A stretch of DNA of 64,000 nucleotides from Promicromonospora sp. Populi (lineage in GTDB: Bacteria; Actinomycetota; Actinomycetes; Actinomycetales; Cellulomonadaceae), in contig NZ_CP163528.1 in NCBI RefSeq assembly GCF_041081105.1, positions 5,146,001 through 5,210,000 of the forward strand. The letters are read 5' to 3'. Position numbers and translations under genes: made by a program. Every line of letters begins with the position of its first letter. The stretch's first letter is position 1. The notes beneath the pieces were generated by a model. It saw only the letters and a program-made list of their open reading frames with translations. It made no database searches and had not been told where the DNA came from. Positions 15,200 to 24,236 of the stretch are shown here, in pieces.

Positions 15200-16276
15200 C
15201 TAGCCTGCGACCGGATGCCCGACGGCGGCGAGAGCCGCCTCGGTGTCCGCGCCGACCAGGTCGGCGTTGAGGTGCGCGCCCGCCAGCGCGCCGGCCGCGG
15301 CCGAGGCGCCGACCTGGGCCATCGGGTCGGTCGCGTTGCCGGCCACCCACACGCCCGGCACGTCGGTGGTGCCCGCCATACCGGTGACGAAGTGGCGGCC
15401 CATCCCGTTCGGTAGGTCCTGCATGGGCAGTCCGAGACCCTCCAGACCCTCGGCGCGCGCCCGCAGCCGGGTCGCGACCGCGAGGACCCGCCGGGCGACC
15501 AGCGTTCCGTCCGCGAGACGGACACCCGCGATGCCGCCGCCGTCGGCCGACACCACCCGGTCGACGGCGGCGTCGACGATCCGGATGCCGCGGGCGGCGA
15601 AGCGCGCCCGGGTGTCCTCGTCGAGCTCCGTGCCGCGGCTGAAGTAGACCAGGTCGTCGGTCAGCTGGCGGAACAGCAGCGCCTGGTGGACCGACGCCGG
15701 GCCGATCGCCAGGACCCCGATGGGCTGGTCCCGTACCTCCCAGCCGTGGCAGTACGGGCAGTGCACCACGCTGTGCCCCCAGTGCTCGGCCAGCCCGGGG
15801 ACGTCGGGCAGCACGTCCCGCAGGCCCGTGGCGACCAGCAGACGGCGCGCGTGCAGGGTGGCGCCGTCGGCCAGGGTGACGGTGAACCGCAGGTCGCCAC
15901 CCGCGGACGGCTCGGTCGGGGCCGCGGCGACGACCTCGCCCGGGCGCACCGTGCCGCCATAGCGGCGGACCTCGGCGCGGCCCCGTTCCAGCAGCTCGGC
16001 CGGGGGAGTGCCGTCCAGGCCGAGCAGCCCGTGCACCCCGTCAGCAGGCGCGTTGCGCGGGCTGCCGCCGTCGACCACGACTACCGACCGGCGGGACCGG
16101 GCCAGCATCAGCGCGCCGTTCAGCCCGGCGGCCCCGCCGCCGATCACCACGGCGTCGATCGGCTCGGTCGGCAGCGTGCCAGCGGTGGCGATGCCCGAGG
16201 CGGCGGCGCCGGTGGTAGTGGCGAAGGTCGTATCGGCGTCGGCGTCGGCGTCGGGGTTGTGGGCGCTGGCGGTCAT
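15200..16276 (-). CDS. FAD-dependent thioredoxin-reductase-like oxidoreductase
   Basis: 358 residues. FAD-binding GGGAAGLNGALMLARS (around residues 48-63) and the redox pair in CPYCHGWE give the low-molecular-weight thioredoxin-reductase fold; an AGNATDPMAQVG segment near the end binds FAD. The CPYC motif suits either thioredoxin reductase or the related family with a thiol oxidase role in natural-product enzymes. The N-terminus (DADADADTT) is acidic and low complexity. GAGAGG precedes the ATG, and TAGCGT (16327-16322) is a likely -10. Divergent from the XRE-cupin regulator. Confidence 0.88.
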   Translation of the reverse strand: MTASAHNPDADADADTTFATTTGAAASGIATAGTLPTEPIDAVVIGGGAAGLNGALMLARSRRSVVVVDGGSPRNAPADGVHGLLGLDGTPPAELLERGRAEVRRYGGTVRPGEVVAAAPTEPSAGGDLRFTVTLADGATLHARRLLVATGLRDVLPDVPGLAEHWGHSVVHCPYCHGWEVRDQPIGVLAIGPASVHQALLFRQLTDDLVYFSRGTELDEDTRARFAARGIRIVDAAVDRVVSADGGGIAGVRLADGTLVARRVLAVATRLRARAEGLEGLGLPMQDLPNGMGRHFVTGMAGTTDVPGVWVAGNATDPMAQVGASAAAGALAGAHLNADLVGADTEAALAAVGHPVAG

Positions 16277-16347
16277 GTGGTTGTTCCTCTCCGTCGGGCC
16301 CGGTGCGGGCCGACACCGGCGACGCTAACCTCGGATTGCTGCATGAG

Positions 16348-16365
16348 CATAGAATTTTGCCTATG
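16348..16365. promoter_or_regulatory. Probable XRE-cupin autoregulatory operator
   Basis: CATAG (16348-16352) and CTATG (16361-16365) form a dyad over the -10 TAGAAT (16350-16355) of the regulator gene and its ATG. The site is A/T-rich relative to its surroundings and lies between the divergent genes. Confidence 0.5.
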
Positions 16366-16953
16366 ACGCAAGAAGATGGCGAGCTCGACAGCCTCGTACG
16401 CAAACGGATCCGCGCGCTGCGGGTGGCTCAGGGCTGGTCCCTGGAGGAGCTGGCCACCCGCGCCCGCGTCAGCCAGTCCACGCTCAGCCGCATCGAGAAC
16501 GGCCAGCGCCGCCTGGCCCTGGACCAGCTCGTGACCCTCGCGCGCGCCCTGGACACCTCCCTCGACCAGCTCGTGGAGACGGCCACGGACGACGTCATCA
16601 CCAACCCGACGATCGACGGTCCCCGCGGGCAGCTGCGCTGGCCCATCAAGGCCGAACCCGGCATGACCGTCATCCGGCAGCGGCTGACCAGCCCGGCCCC
16701 CGACAACCCGGCCCGCATGCGCGCCCACCCGGGCCGCGAGTGGTTGGTCGTCATCTCCGGTGCCGCCACGCTGCTACTGGGCAACCGCCGCTTCCGCATC
16801 GAGACCAACCAGGCGGCGGAGTTCCCCACGATGCTGCCGCACGCGATCGGCGCCGAGGGTGGCCCCTGCGAGACCCTGGCCATCTTCGACCGCGACGCCC
16901 GCCGCGGCCACCAGCGCGACGCCGCCCCCGCAAAACCCAGCGGCCAGGCCTGA
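16363..16953 (+). CDS. XRE-family regulator with C-terminal cupin domain
   Basis: 196 residues: N-terminal HTH (IRALRVAQGWSLEELATRAR, then VSQSTLSRIENGQR) and a C-terminal cupin sensor domain (HPGREWLVVISGAATLLLG, FPTMLPHAI). This architecture usually senses a small metabolite and represses nearby enzymes. ATG 16363 is 7 nt after TAGAAT, so leaderless; longer upstream starts would cross the -10. The divergent flavoprotein is the likely target. Confidence 0.9.
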   Translation: MTQEDGELDSLVRKRIRALRVAQGWSLEELATRARVSQSTLSRIENGQRRLALDQLVTLARALDTSLDQLVETATDDVITNPTIDGPRGQLRWPIKAEPGMTVIRQRLTSPAPDNPARMRAHPGREWLVVISGAATLLLGNRRFRIETNQAAEFPTMLPHAIGAEGGPCETLAIFDRDARRGHQRDAAPAKPSGQA

Positions 16954-16963
16954 CGGCGGTTGT

Positions 16964-17127
16964 TAGGCTCCCGCGCGATAACGACGGAGATCGACGGGCT
17001 GCCGATACACCTGAAGGCGCCGCACGACCTGTCGTTCGACGTCGCGGCGCGAGCTATGCGCCCCGAACGGAGCGCGCGCTGGCCGTCGGTCTCCGCACTG
17101 GCCGAAGCCTGGCGGATGGCGGTCTGA
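16964..17127 (+). pseudogene. Remnant of a Ser/Thr-kinase-like gene with ATA in place of start
   Basis: A 49-codon frame opens with ATA (16978) 8 nt after the -10 box TAGGCT (16964-16969), the spacing of leaderless starts in this window. It reads TTEIDGLPIHLKAPHDLSF and then, without a kinase core, AARAMRPERSARWPSVSALA, EAWRMAV and a stop. From memory the first part resembles the N-terminus of a bacterial kinase family (GLPVHLKxPHDFSF) and the second the usual kinase C-terminus (RPDRxxRYxSVxEFxxAWR). This suggests an internal deletion plus loss of the start codon. Confidence 0.5.
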
Positions 17128-17170
17128 GGGCAGATCGGGGCCGGCTTCATTGCTGCGCTCGCGGTGACTG

Positions 17171-17237
17171 TACGAATTCGAGGTGGGTTGCTCTGCGTAG
17201 ACGTTGTCTACTGACAGTGACGGACCTGGAATTCGTA
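17171..17237. repeat. Nested inverted repeat in intergenic region
   Basis: TACGAATTCGAGGT (17171-17184) pairs with ACCTGGAATTCGTA (17224-17237) with one mismatch; between them GTAGACGTTGTCTAC (17197-17211) is a second short hairpin. No gene is seen from 17128 to 17321. It may be a structured 5' region or a remnant palindrome. Confidence 0.7.
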
Positions 17238-17321
17238 GTGTTACCCCGACGCCGACCCGGGCTCCCGCTCTGCCACTGACCTGGTGCGGGCCTGGCGCGC
17301 CCGGCCCGCAACAATGGCCCT

Positions 17322-17861
17322 ATGAGCACGCCTCGCCGCCCCTCGCGCCCAGACCCCGCCACGCTCAGCGACGACGAGAAGGAGGCGTTCGCCGAGCGGC
17401 TCCGCGAACGGGTCTACGTCACGTTTGCCGTGCTCGCCGTCATCCTCACGCTGCTGACCCATGCCGAAGGGCTGGCCGCCGGGACCGCAGCGGCCTCGCT
17501 GACCATCACCGCCGTCGGCACCGTGGCCGCCGCGTGGCTGGCGGAGCTCATCGCGCACCTCGCCGCGCACGGCGGGTTCCCCGACCGGGCACACCTGCGC
17601 GCGATGACGGGTACGAGTGGCGGCGCTCTGCTGACCCTCATGGTCCCGCTGCTCGCACTCCTGGTGGCGGGCCTGGGCTGGTGGGAGGTGACCACCGCGC
17701 GACACGTCGGTGTCGGCGCACTGATCGCCTCCCTCGTGCTCATCGCCTGGCTCGGCGTCCGCCGCGCCAGCCTGCCCTGGCCAGCCCGGATCCTGGCGCT
17801 AGGTGTCCTCGCCGTCCTCGCCGGAGTGGTGGTCGCCCTGAAGCTGCTCGCCCACGGCTGA
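17322..17861 (+). CDS. Small polytopic membrane protein, unknown
   Basis: 179 residues with a charged N-terminus (SDDEKEAFAERLRERVY) and about five hydrophobic helices (VTFAVLAVILTLLTH, ASLTITAVGTVAAAWLAELI, LLTLMVPLLALLVAGLGWW, GVGALIASLVLIAWLGV, ILALGVLAVLAGVVVALKLL). Resembles small VIT1-like or DUF integral membrane proteins of actinobacteria, but I cannot name a family. It stands alone, ahead of an MFS gene on the same strand (111-nt gap). Confidence 0.75.
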   Translation: MSTPRRPSRPDPATLSDDEKEAFAERLRERVYVTFAVLAVILTLLTHAEGLAAGTAAASLTITAVGTVAAAWLAELIAHLAAHGGFPDRAHLRAMTGTSGGALLTLMVPLLALLVAGLGWWEVTTARHVGVGALIASLVLIAWLGVRRASLPWPARILALGVLAVLAGVVVALKLLAHG

Positions 17862-17972
17862 GGGCTCCTGCCGCTTGGCTGAGGCGCGTCGCCGCACGGC
17901 ACGGGTGTCGCACGCACCACACTGTCCGAAATCCGCTTTCCGCGCCGGTACCGCGCGGGCGAGGATCAGGCA

Positions 17973-19259
17973 GTGACATCCTCTCCAAGCTCCACCGCCC
18001 TCGGTTTCTGGGCGGACCTGCCGCGTGACGGCCGCTGGCTGCTCTCTACCGTTGTGGTGCAGTTCTTCGGCCGCGGCCTGACACTCCCGTTCACGATCAT
18101 CTACCTGCACGAGGTGCGCGGCTTCTCGCTCGGCCTGTCCGGGACGCTCATGGGGCTGATCGCCGTGGTCGGCCTGCTCGTCACCGGTCCGGCCGGTGCC
18201 CTCGTTGACCGGTACGGCGCCCGGCGGGTCATGCTCACCGGCCTGTTCTTCGCTGTGGCGGGGTACGCGGTGCTCGCGTTCGCCACGGTCCCGGCGGTCG
18301 CGGCCCTGGGGCTCGCGCTCTTCGGCGTGCAGCTCGGCGTCGGGTGGCCGTCGGTCAATGCGCTCGTCGCCACGGTGGTCGACGGCGACCTGCGCCAGCG
18401 CTACTACGGCGTGAACTTTGCCCTGCTCAACCTGGGTGTCGGCGTGGGCGGTGTCGTCGGCGGGCTCGTGGTCGACGTCGAGCGGCCGGAGACCTTCGTC
18501 ATGGCGTTCCTGGTCAACGCGGCCACGTTCGTCGTCCCCGTCGTCGTACTGATGGGGCCGCTGCGCCACCTGCACGGGCGGGTCGACCGGCCGGACGACG
18601 GCGGCGCCGCGGAGGGGTACCTCTCGATCCTGCGCCGGCCCGAGGTGCTCTGGCTCTCCGCGCTCGGGCTGCTCGCGGCGTTCGTGGGCTACGGGCAGAT
18701 GGAGGGCGGTTTCCCCGCCTTCGCCCGGCTGGTGGCCGAGGTCTCGACCCGCGCGATCGGCTTCGCGTTCGTGGTCAACACGGTGGTGATCGTAGTGCTG
18801 CAGTTCTGGGTGATGAACCGGGTCGGCGGACGGCGCCGCACGCGCGTGCTCGCCCTCATGGCCGTGGTCTGGGCGGCGGCCTGGCTCCTGCTCGGCGGCG
18901 CCGGCCTCGTGCCCGGCGGCACGGCGGCCGTCGTGATCGTCCTGGTCTTCCACGGCCTCTTCGGGCTGGGGGAGACCCTGATGCAGTCCGTCCTGCCCGC
19001 CCTGACCAATGACATGGCGCCCGCGCACCTGCGCGGCCGCTACAACGCGATCAGCTCCGGCGCGTTCCAGGCCGGCACCATCGCCGGCCCCGTGGTCGCT
19101 GGCCTGCTGCTGGAGCGCGGGTGGGCCGGCGGCTTCATCGGGGTCGTGGTGGCCGGCTGCCTGGGGATCGTCGCGATCGCGCTCGCCGTCGGGCGGCGGG
19201 TGACGCCGGAGGTCGACGGCGTCCCCCGCTCGACCGCCGTTGAGAGCGGGAACGCGTAG
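17973..19259 (+). CDS. Major facilitator superfamily transporter (MdtH-like)
   Basis: 428 residues with twelve predicted helices. The MFS signature between helices 2 and 3 reads GALVDRYGARRVMLTG. The start of the protein (FFGRGLTLPFTIIYLHEVRG) resembles the drug-efflux MdtH-like group. Substrate unknown. GTG at 17973 has AGG in GAGGATCAGG upstream. Followed 45 nt later by a second, unrelated-type MFS gene. Confidence 0.88.
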   Translation: MTSSPSSTALGFWADLPRDGRWLLSTVVVQFFGRGLTLPFTIIYLHEVRGFSLGLSGTLMGLIAVVGLLVTGPAGALVDRYGARRVMLTGLFFAVAGYAVLAFATVPAVAALGLALFGVQLGVGWPSVNALVATVVDGDLRQRYYGVNFALLNLGVGVGGVVGGLVVDVERPETFVMAFLVNAATFVVPVVVLMGPLRHLHGRVDRPDDGGAAEGYLSILRRPEVLWLSALGLLAAFVGYGQMEGGFPAFARLVAEVSTRAIGFAFVVNTVVIVVLQFWVMNRVGGRRRTRVLALMAVVWAAAWLLLGGAGLVPGGTAAVVIVLVFHGLFGLGETLMQSVLPALTNDMAPAHLRGRYNAISSGAFQAGTIAGPVVAGLLLERGWAGGFIGVVVAGCLGIVAIALAVGRRVTPEVDGVPRSTAVESGNA

Positions 19260-19304
19260 GCCGCCGCCGAGGGGCGCCCCGATGAGCGACTAATGTGTCC
19301 CGAG

Positions 19305-20531
19305 ATGTGGAGTCGCGTGTGGGTCAGCGGGGGGCTCGTGCTGGTCGGCGTGCTCGCGATCGCCGCCAACCTGCGCGCCGCCATCACCGTGGTGGGCCCG
19401 GTCGCCGACGACGTCGCCGCCGACCTCGACCTTTTGGCCACGCAGGTCTCGCTCCTGGTCTCCCTGCCGCTGCTGTGCTTCGGTGCGTTCGCGCTCGTCG
19501 CGCCCCGGCTGCTGGCGCGCTGGGGGATCGAGGCGACCGCCGTGGTCGCGCTGACCGCGCTGGGGGTCGGCATCGTCGGCAGGTCGCTGCCGCTGACCGG
19601 CGCGCTCTGGGTGGGCACCGTGCTGCTCGGCGCGGGTGTCGCGACCCTGAACGTCGCCCTGCCCGCCCTGGTCAAGCGGGACTTCCCGCACCACGTCGGA
19701 CGCCTGACGGGCGCCTACTCGGCCACGCAGTCGGCGTTCGCCGCGATCTCCGCGGTGGTCGCGGTGCCGTTGGCCGGGACGCAGCCCGAGGGGTGGCGGA
19801 TCGCGTTCGGGATCTGGGCGGGGCTGACCCTGGTGGCGTTGGGGCTGATGGTGCCGCGCTGGCGGGCGTCGGTCCGGGCGGGGTCCGGCGGCCCTCGGCT
19901 CGGGGAGGTCGCGGATCCGACCGCAGCCCGCGCCACGGTCGGCGCGGCCCCGAGCCGGGCGCCCTGGCGCAGCGCCCTCGGCTGGCAGGTCGCGTGCTAC
20001 ATGGGCCTGCAGTCCACGTTCTACTACTCGGTCGTCACGTGGTGGCCGTCGGTCGAGACCGCCGCGGGCTTCACGTCCGGCGCGGCGGGTGCGCACCAGG
20101 GGCTGCTCCAGGTCACCGGGATCCTCGCGTCCCTGGCCGCGGGCCGGCTCATCGACCGCAGCCGATCGCGAGGGCAGAGCGGGCTCGTGGTGGCGTTCTC
20201 CGGCTTGTCGGCCGTCGCCGTAGCGGGCGAGCTGGTGGCGCCCGGCTGGTGGGCCGTCTGGATCGTGCTGCTCGGCGCGGGGACGGCCGCGTCGTTCGTG
20301 ACCGCGCTCTCGCTCTTCAGCCTGCGCACCGAGGGCCACGCCCAGGCGGCGGCGCTGTCGGGGATGGCCCAGGCGTTCGGCTACGGCCTCGCGGCGCTCG
20401 GCCCCCTGCTGGTGGGCACCCTCCACGACGCGACGGCGAGCTGGGGCATACCGCTGGCGATCCTGCTGGCCATGAAGGTCCCGGAGATAGCGGCGGGCGC
20501 CCTGGCCGGGCGCCGCCGCACAATCGAGTAG
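19305..20531 (+). CDS. MFS transporter, CynX/NimT type
   Basis: 408 residues, twelve helices. ANLRAAITVVGPV at the N-terminus and LNVALPALVKRDFP in helix 4 are typical of the cyanate-transporter/nitroimidazole-efflux (CynX/NimT) group. The -10 TAATGT (19291-19296) lies 8 nt before ATG 19305, which I take as start; ATG 19293 lies inside the -10. It precedes a two-component system on the same strand, but that has its own promoter. Confidence 0.85.
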   Translation: MWSRVWVSGGLVLVGVLAIAANLRAAITVVGPVADDVAADLDLLATQVSLLVSLPLLCFGAFALVAPRLLARWGIEATAVVALTALGVGIVGRSLPLTGALWVGTVLLGAGVATLNVALPALVKRDFPHHVGRLTGAYSATQSAFAAISAVVAVPLAGTQPEGWRIAFGIWAGLTLVALGLMVPRWRASVRAGSGGPRLGEVADPTAARATVGAAPSRAPWRSALGWQVACYMGLQSTFYYSVVTWWPSVETAAGFTSGAAGAHQGLLQVTGILASLAAGRLIDRSRSRGQSGLVVAFSGLSAVAVAGELVAPGWWAVWIVLLGAGTAASFVTALSLFSLRTEGHAQAAALSGMAQAFGYGLAALGPLLVGTLHDATASWGIPLAILLAMKVPEIAAGALAGRRRTIE

Positions 20532-20579
20532 AGCACGTGAGGCGGCGACCTACAGACGGTCGGTCCTAGGCTCAGGGCG

Positions 20580-21764
20580 ATGAGCGGATCGAGGGATGCC
20601 CCGGGGCGGTCGCGCCGGGCGGCGGCGCGGGAGCGGCTGGTCGACACCGTCCTGGTCCTGGCCGCCGGCGGGCTGTGGCTGATCACGGTGGGCATGCAGC
20701 TCGACGAGCCGGGGCCGGTGCCCGGCTGGGTCCCGTACGTCGACTGGTTCCCGGGGGTGCTCGGCTGCATTGCGCTGTGGTGGCGGCGCCGGTTCCCCAT
20801 GGTGCTCGGCGTCGTCCTGGCCGCGGCGAGCTCTTTCTCGGAGGCGATCTCCGGTGCGGCGATCATCGGGCTGTTCACTGTGGCCGTTCATCGCTCGACC
20901 CGGGCCACGGCGGCGGTGTGCGCTGTCAGCTTGGCGGCGCTCACCACGTATCAGCTGCTCTGGCCCATCACGGGCGCCCCACCGCTCACGGTGTTCATCA
21001 TCATCGGCCTGGGGCACATCGCCGTCGTGGCGTGGGGGCTGTCGGTGCGCAACCGCCGGGCGCTGGTCACGTCCTTGCGGGAGCGGGCCGTCGCGGCCGA
21101 GGTCGAGGCGCAGCTGCGGGCCGAAACCTCCCAGCACGAGGCGCGCGAGGCCCTCGCGCGCGAGATGCACGACGTGCTTGGTCACCGGCTCTCGCTGCTC
21201 AGTGTCCACGCGGGCGCCCTCGCCTACTCCCGCGCCGCGCCGCCCGAGGACATGGCGCGGGCGGCCGAGGTGGTCCGGGAGAACGCGCACCGCGCCCTGC
21301 AGGATCTCCGCGAGGTGATCGGGGTACTCCGGGCTCCCGTGGGCGAGCTGCCGCTGCCGGCCGTCGAGGACGTCCTGGAGCTGATCGACGAGGCCCGCCA
21401 GGCCGGGACGTCGGTCGAGCTGCGCGACGAGGCGGGGGTGACGACCGGCGTCCGCTCCCTCCCGGAGACGCAGGGCCGCACCGTCTACCGCCTCGTGCAG
21501 GAGGGCCTGACCAACGTGCGCAAGCACGCACCGGGCACACCGGTAGTGGTGCGGATCGCGGGGCGGTCCGGCGACCACGTGCTCGCCGAGGTGGTCAACG
21601 GCTCGCCGGCGGGTCCGCCGTCCTACCCCGAACAGCCCGACGGTTCCGGAGCCGGGCTGCGCGGGCTGGGGGAGCGCGCCCGGCTTGTCGCCGGGCAGCT
21701 CGACCACGGCCCGACGGAGTCGGGCGGCTGGCGGGTCCGCTTGCGCCTACCCTGGCCGTCGTGA
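20580..21764 (+). CDS. DesK/NarX-type sensor histidine kinase
   Basis: 394 residues: four to five N-terminal membrane helices, a short coiled coil, the HisKA_3 box AREMHDVLGHRLSLLSVHAG with phospho-acceptor His about 199, and a C-terminal ATPase domain with VQEGLTNVRKHAPG and GLRGLGERA. Leaderless: TAGGCT (20567-20572) is 7 nt before the ATG. Its stop overlaps the GTG of the response regulator by 4 bp, so the pair is co-translated. Confidence 0.92.
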   Translation: MSGSRDAPGRSRRAAARERLVDTVLVLAAGGLWLITVGMQLDEPGPVPGWVPYVDWFPGVLGCIALWWRRRFPMVLGVVLAAASSFSEAISGAAIIGLFTVAVHRSTRATAAVCAVSLAALTTYQLLWPITGAPPLTVFIIIGLGHIAVVAWGLSVRNRRALVTSLRERAVAAEVEAQLRAETSQHEAREALAREMHDVLGHRLSLLSVHAGALAYSRAAPPEDMARAAEVVRENAHRALQDLREVIGVLRAPVGELPLPAVEDVLELIDEARQAGTSVELRDEAGVTTGVRSLPETQGRTVYRLVQEGLTNVRKHAPGTPVVVRIAGRSGDHVLAEVVNGSPAGPPSYPEQPDGSGAGLRGLGERARLVAGQLDHGPTESGGWRVRLRLPWPS

Positions 21765-22489
21765 CCGTTCCCCTGCCCGACGACGCGCCTGCCGGCGACG
21801 TGGCGCCCGGCGACCGGCCGACCATCACCGTGCTGCTCGCCGACGACGACCCGGTGGTCCGGTTCGGCCTCAGGATGATGCTGAGCGGCGCCCCCGACCT
21901 GCGGGTGGTGGCCGAGGCGAGCGACGGCGCCGAGGCGGTCGAGCTGGCCGGGCGCCATCGTCCGGATGTCGTGCTGATGGACATCCGGATGCCCGGCACC
22001 GACGGGCTCACCGCCACCGAGACGCTGCGGAGCCGCACGCCCGCACCGCAGGTCATGGTGCTCACTACGTTTGACGCCGACGCCCACGTGCTGCGCGCCC
22101 TGCGAGCCGGGGCTGCCGGGTTCCTGCTCAAGGACACGCCGCCGGACGAGCTTGTCATCGCGATCCGGCACGCGGCCCAGGGCCGCCCCGTGCTCTCGCC
22201 AGAGGTGACCCGGCGGCTCATCAACCGGGTCGCGGAGTCTGGGCAGGACACCCGCCGGGCCGCGGCTCGTCGTCGGCTCGAAGCGCTCAGCGAGCGGGAA
22301 CGGGCGATTGCCGTCGAGATCGGGTCGGGGCGCTCCAACGCCGAGATCGCGGCACGCCAGTTCCTCGGCCTGACCACGGTCAAGACCCATGCGTCGGCGA
22401 TCCTCGCCAAGCTCGACCTCAACAACCGCGTGCAGGTGGCCCTGCTTGTGCACGAGGCCGGGCTCGACGACCCGGAACGAAGCGAATGA
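21761..22489 (+). CDS. NarL/FixJ-family response regulator
   Basis: 242 residues: receiver domain (VLLADDDPVVRFGLRMML; Asp in VVLMDIRMPG; Lys in FLLKDTPPDE) and LuxR-type HTH (LSERERAIAVEIGSGRSNAE, then TTVKTHASAILAKL). GTG start at 21761 overlaps the kinase stop (GTGA). Output of the upstream kinase; target genes are not shown by the sequence, though the lipoprotein hydrolase follows directly. Confidence 0.93.
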   Translation: MTVPLPDDAPAGDVAPGDRPTITVLLADDDPVVRFGLRMMLSGAPDLRVVAEASDGAEAVELAGRHRPDVVLMDIRMPGTDGLTATETLRSRTPAPQVMVLTTFDADAHVLRALRAGAAGFLLKDTPPDELVIAIRHAAQGRPVLSPEVTRRLINRVAESGQDTRRAAARRRLEALSERERAIAVEIGSGRSNAEIAARQFLGLTTVKTHASAILAKLDLNNRVQVALLVHEAGLDDPERSE

Positions 22490-22580
22490 CCAGCCCGCGC
22501 GGGCACGTTCCTCCTATGGTCGGAAGGTCCTGACCCATCGGCCGATGTGCGCACCGGGTGAAAAACCTAGCGTCGATTGC

Positions 22581-24218
22581 ATGCCTCGATCACCTCGACA
22601 GACCGGCCTGCCAGCCACATCCCTACGGATCGCCGCGGTGCTGACCGCCGCCGCACTGGCCCTGAGCGGCTGCGCCGTCGGCACCAGCGCGGCGCTGGCC
22701 GCATCGCCGGACCACCGCCCGCCCACGCCCGTCGTGCCCGCACCCACCCCCGACCCGATCGACTGGACCGAGTGCGGCCCGGGCCTGGACTGCGCCACGG
22801 TTGAGGTCCCGCTGGAGTACACCGAGCCCAACGGCGAGCAGATCTTCCTCGGCGTGACCCGCCACCGCGCCACCGACCCGGAGAACCGCATCGGCAGCCT
22901 GTTCATCAACCCGGGCGGTCCGGGTGTGGCGGCCACCGAGATGGTCGCGTCCATCAACCCCGACAGCCCTACCAGCCCGTTCTCGCCCGACGTCGTGGCC
23001 CGCTTCGACGTCGTCGGCATGGACCCGCGCGGTGTCGGCGAGTCGGGCGCCGTCCGCTGCCTCACCGATGAGCAGCGCGCCGAGCAGGCGGCCGAGGACC
23101 GCGACCCGACCGTCCCCGGCGGGAAGCGGTTCGGCAGGCTGCTTGCCGACGCCCGCACGTTCACCGAGGGCTGCCTGTACCACCAGAGCCCCGAGTTCCT
23201 GGCGAGCCTGTCCACCGACAACGTGGCCCGCGACCTGGACCAGGTGCGCGCCGCGCTCGGCGAGGAGCAGGTCACCTTCTACGGCGCGTCCTACGGCACG
23301 GTGGTCGGCCCCATGTACGCCACGCTGTTCCCGGAGCGGGTGCGCCAGATGGTGATCGACGCCCCCGTCGACACCCACCTGTGGCAGAACGACCCGCTCC
23401 AGCTGCTCGACGACGTCGCCCAGTCGAACGAGGAGACTCTCGATGCGTGGTTCGAGACGTGCCGCGCCGAGGGCGTCGAGGCGTGCGCCTTCGGTGACGG
23501 CGAGCCGGAGGCCGCCTTCGACGCCCTCATCGCCGAGCTGGAGGCGGAGCCGCTGCAGGTGCCGCCGACGGAGGGCCTCACCCCGGGCGGCCCGCTCGAC
23601 GGCGCGATGGCGCTCGAGGCCGTGCGAGGGGCCGCCGGCAACCGGGCGCTCTGGCCTGTGCTCACTGCGGGTCTGCTCGCCGCGCAGCAGGGCAACGGCA
23701 CGGCCTTGCACTTCCTGGTCTCGAGGATCTCGGTAGCACCGTTCGGCGGTCCGTTCGCGACCCTCCAGGAGCCCCACACCGCTGTGCGCTGCGCCGACTG
23801 GCCGGCGCTGACCAACCTGGCGGAGCACCGTGCCGCGGCGAAGAAGATCACCGCGCGCGACGATCGGCTGGGCAGCCGGGCCGCCTACAGCGCGCTCAAC
23901 TGCGCGTTGTGGCCGGCCAAGAACGAGGACCGGTTCGCCGACGAACTCACCGGCGCCGGCGCCCCGCCGGTCCTGGTGGTCGGCGGTCGCCTGGACAACG
24001 TGTCCCCGTACCACTGGGCGCAGGCCATGACCGAGCGGCTGGAGAACTCCGTGCTGCTCACCCGTGAGGGTGTCGCCCACACCTCGTACCGCACGAGCGG
24101 CCCATGCATCGACGACGCGGTCGACGCCGCACTGATCGACGGCGTGCTCCCGCCGGAGGGCACCGTCTGCGCTGTCCCTCCGGCAACAACCCGCCCGCCG
24201 ACCGCCCCCGCCGTCTGA
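22581..24218 (+). CDS. TAP-like alpha/beta hydrolase lipoprotein (tripeptidyl aminopeptidase type)
   Basis: 545 residues. Signal peptide with lipobox LALSGC, so anchored outside the membrane. Alpha/beta-hydrolase landmarks: oxyanion region INPGGPG, DVVGMDPRGVGES, nucleophile GASYGT (GxSxG), Asp in VGGRLDNVSPY and His in REGVAHTSY, with the TAP-like C-terminal lid domain. Related Streptomyces/SlpD-type enzymes release N-terminal tripeptides. Leaderless: TAGCGT (22568-22573) is 7 nt before the ATG. Confidence 0.9.
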   Translation: MPRSPRQTGLPATSLRIAAVLTAAALALSGCAVGTSAALAASPDHRPPTPVVPAPTPDPIDWTECGPGLDCATVEVPLEYTEPNGEQIFLGVTRHRATDPENRIGSLFINPGGPGVAATEMVASINPDSPTSPFSPDVVARFDVVGMDPRGVGESGAVRCLTDEQRAEQAAEDRDPTVPGGKRFGRLLADARTFTEGCLYHQSPEFLASLSTDNVARDLDQVRAALGEEQVTFYGASYGTVVGPMYATLFPERVRQMVIDAPVDTHLWQNDPLQLLDDVAQSNEETLDAWFETCRAEGVEACAFGDGEPEAAFDALIAELEAEPLQVPPTEGLTPGGPLDGAMALEAVRGAAGNRALWPVLTAGLLAAQQGNGTALHFLVSRISVAPFGGPFATLQEPHTAVRCADWPALTNLAEHRAAAKKITARDDRLGSRAAYSALNCALWPAKNEDRFADELTGAGAPPVLVVGGRLDNVSPYHWAQAMTERLENSVLLTREGVAHTSYRTSGPCIDDAVDAALIDGVLPPEGTVCAVPPATTRPPTAPAV

Positions 24219-24236
24219 CCGGCTAGGTCGCGACCC

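Noticed and set aside
19293..19304. ATG at 19293 as start of the CynX-type transporter
   Set aside because: It lies inside the -10 box TAATGT; ATG 19305 fits better.
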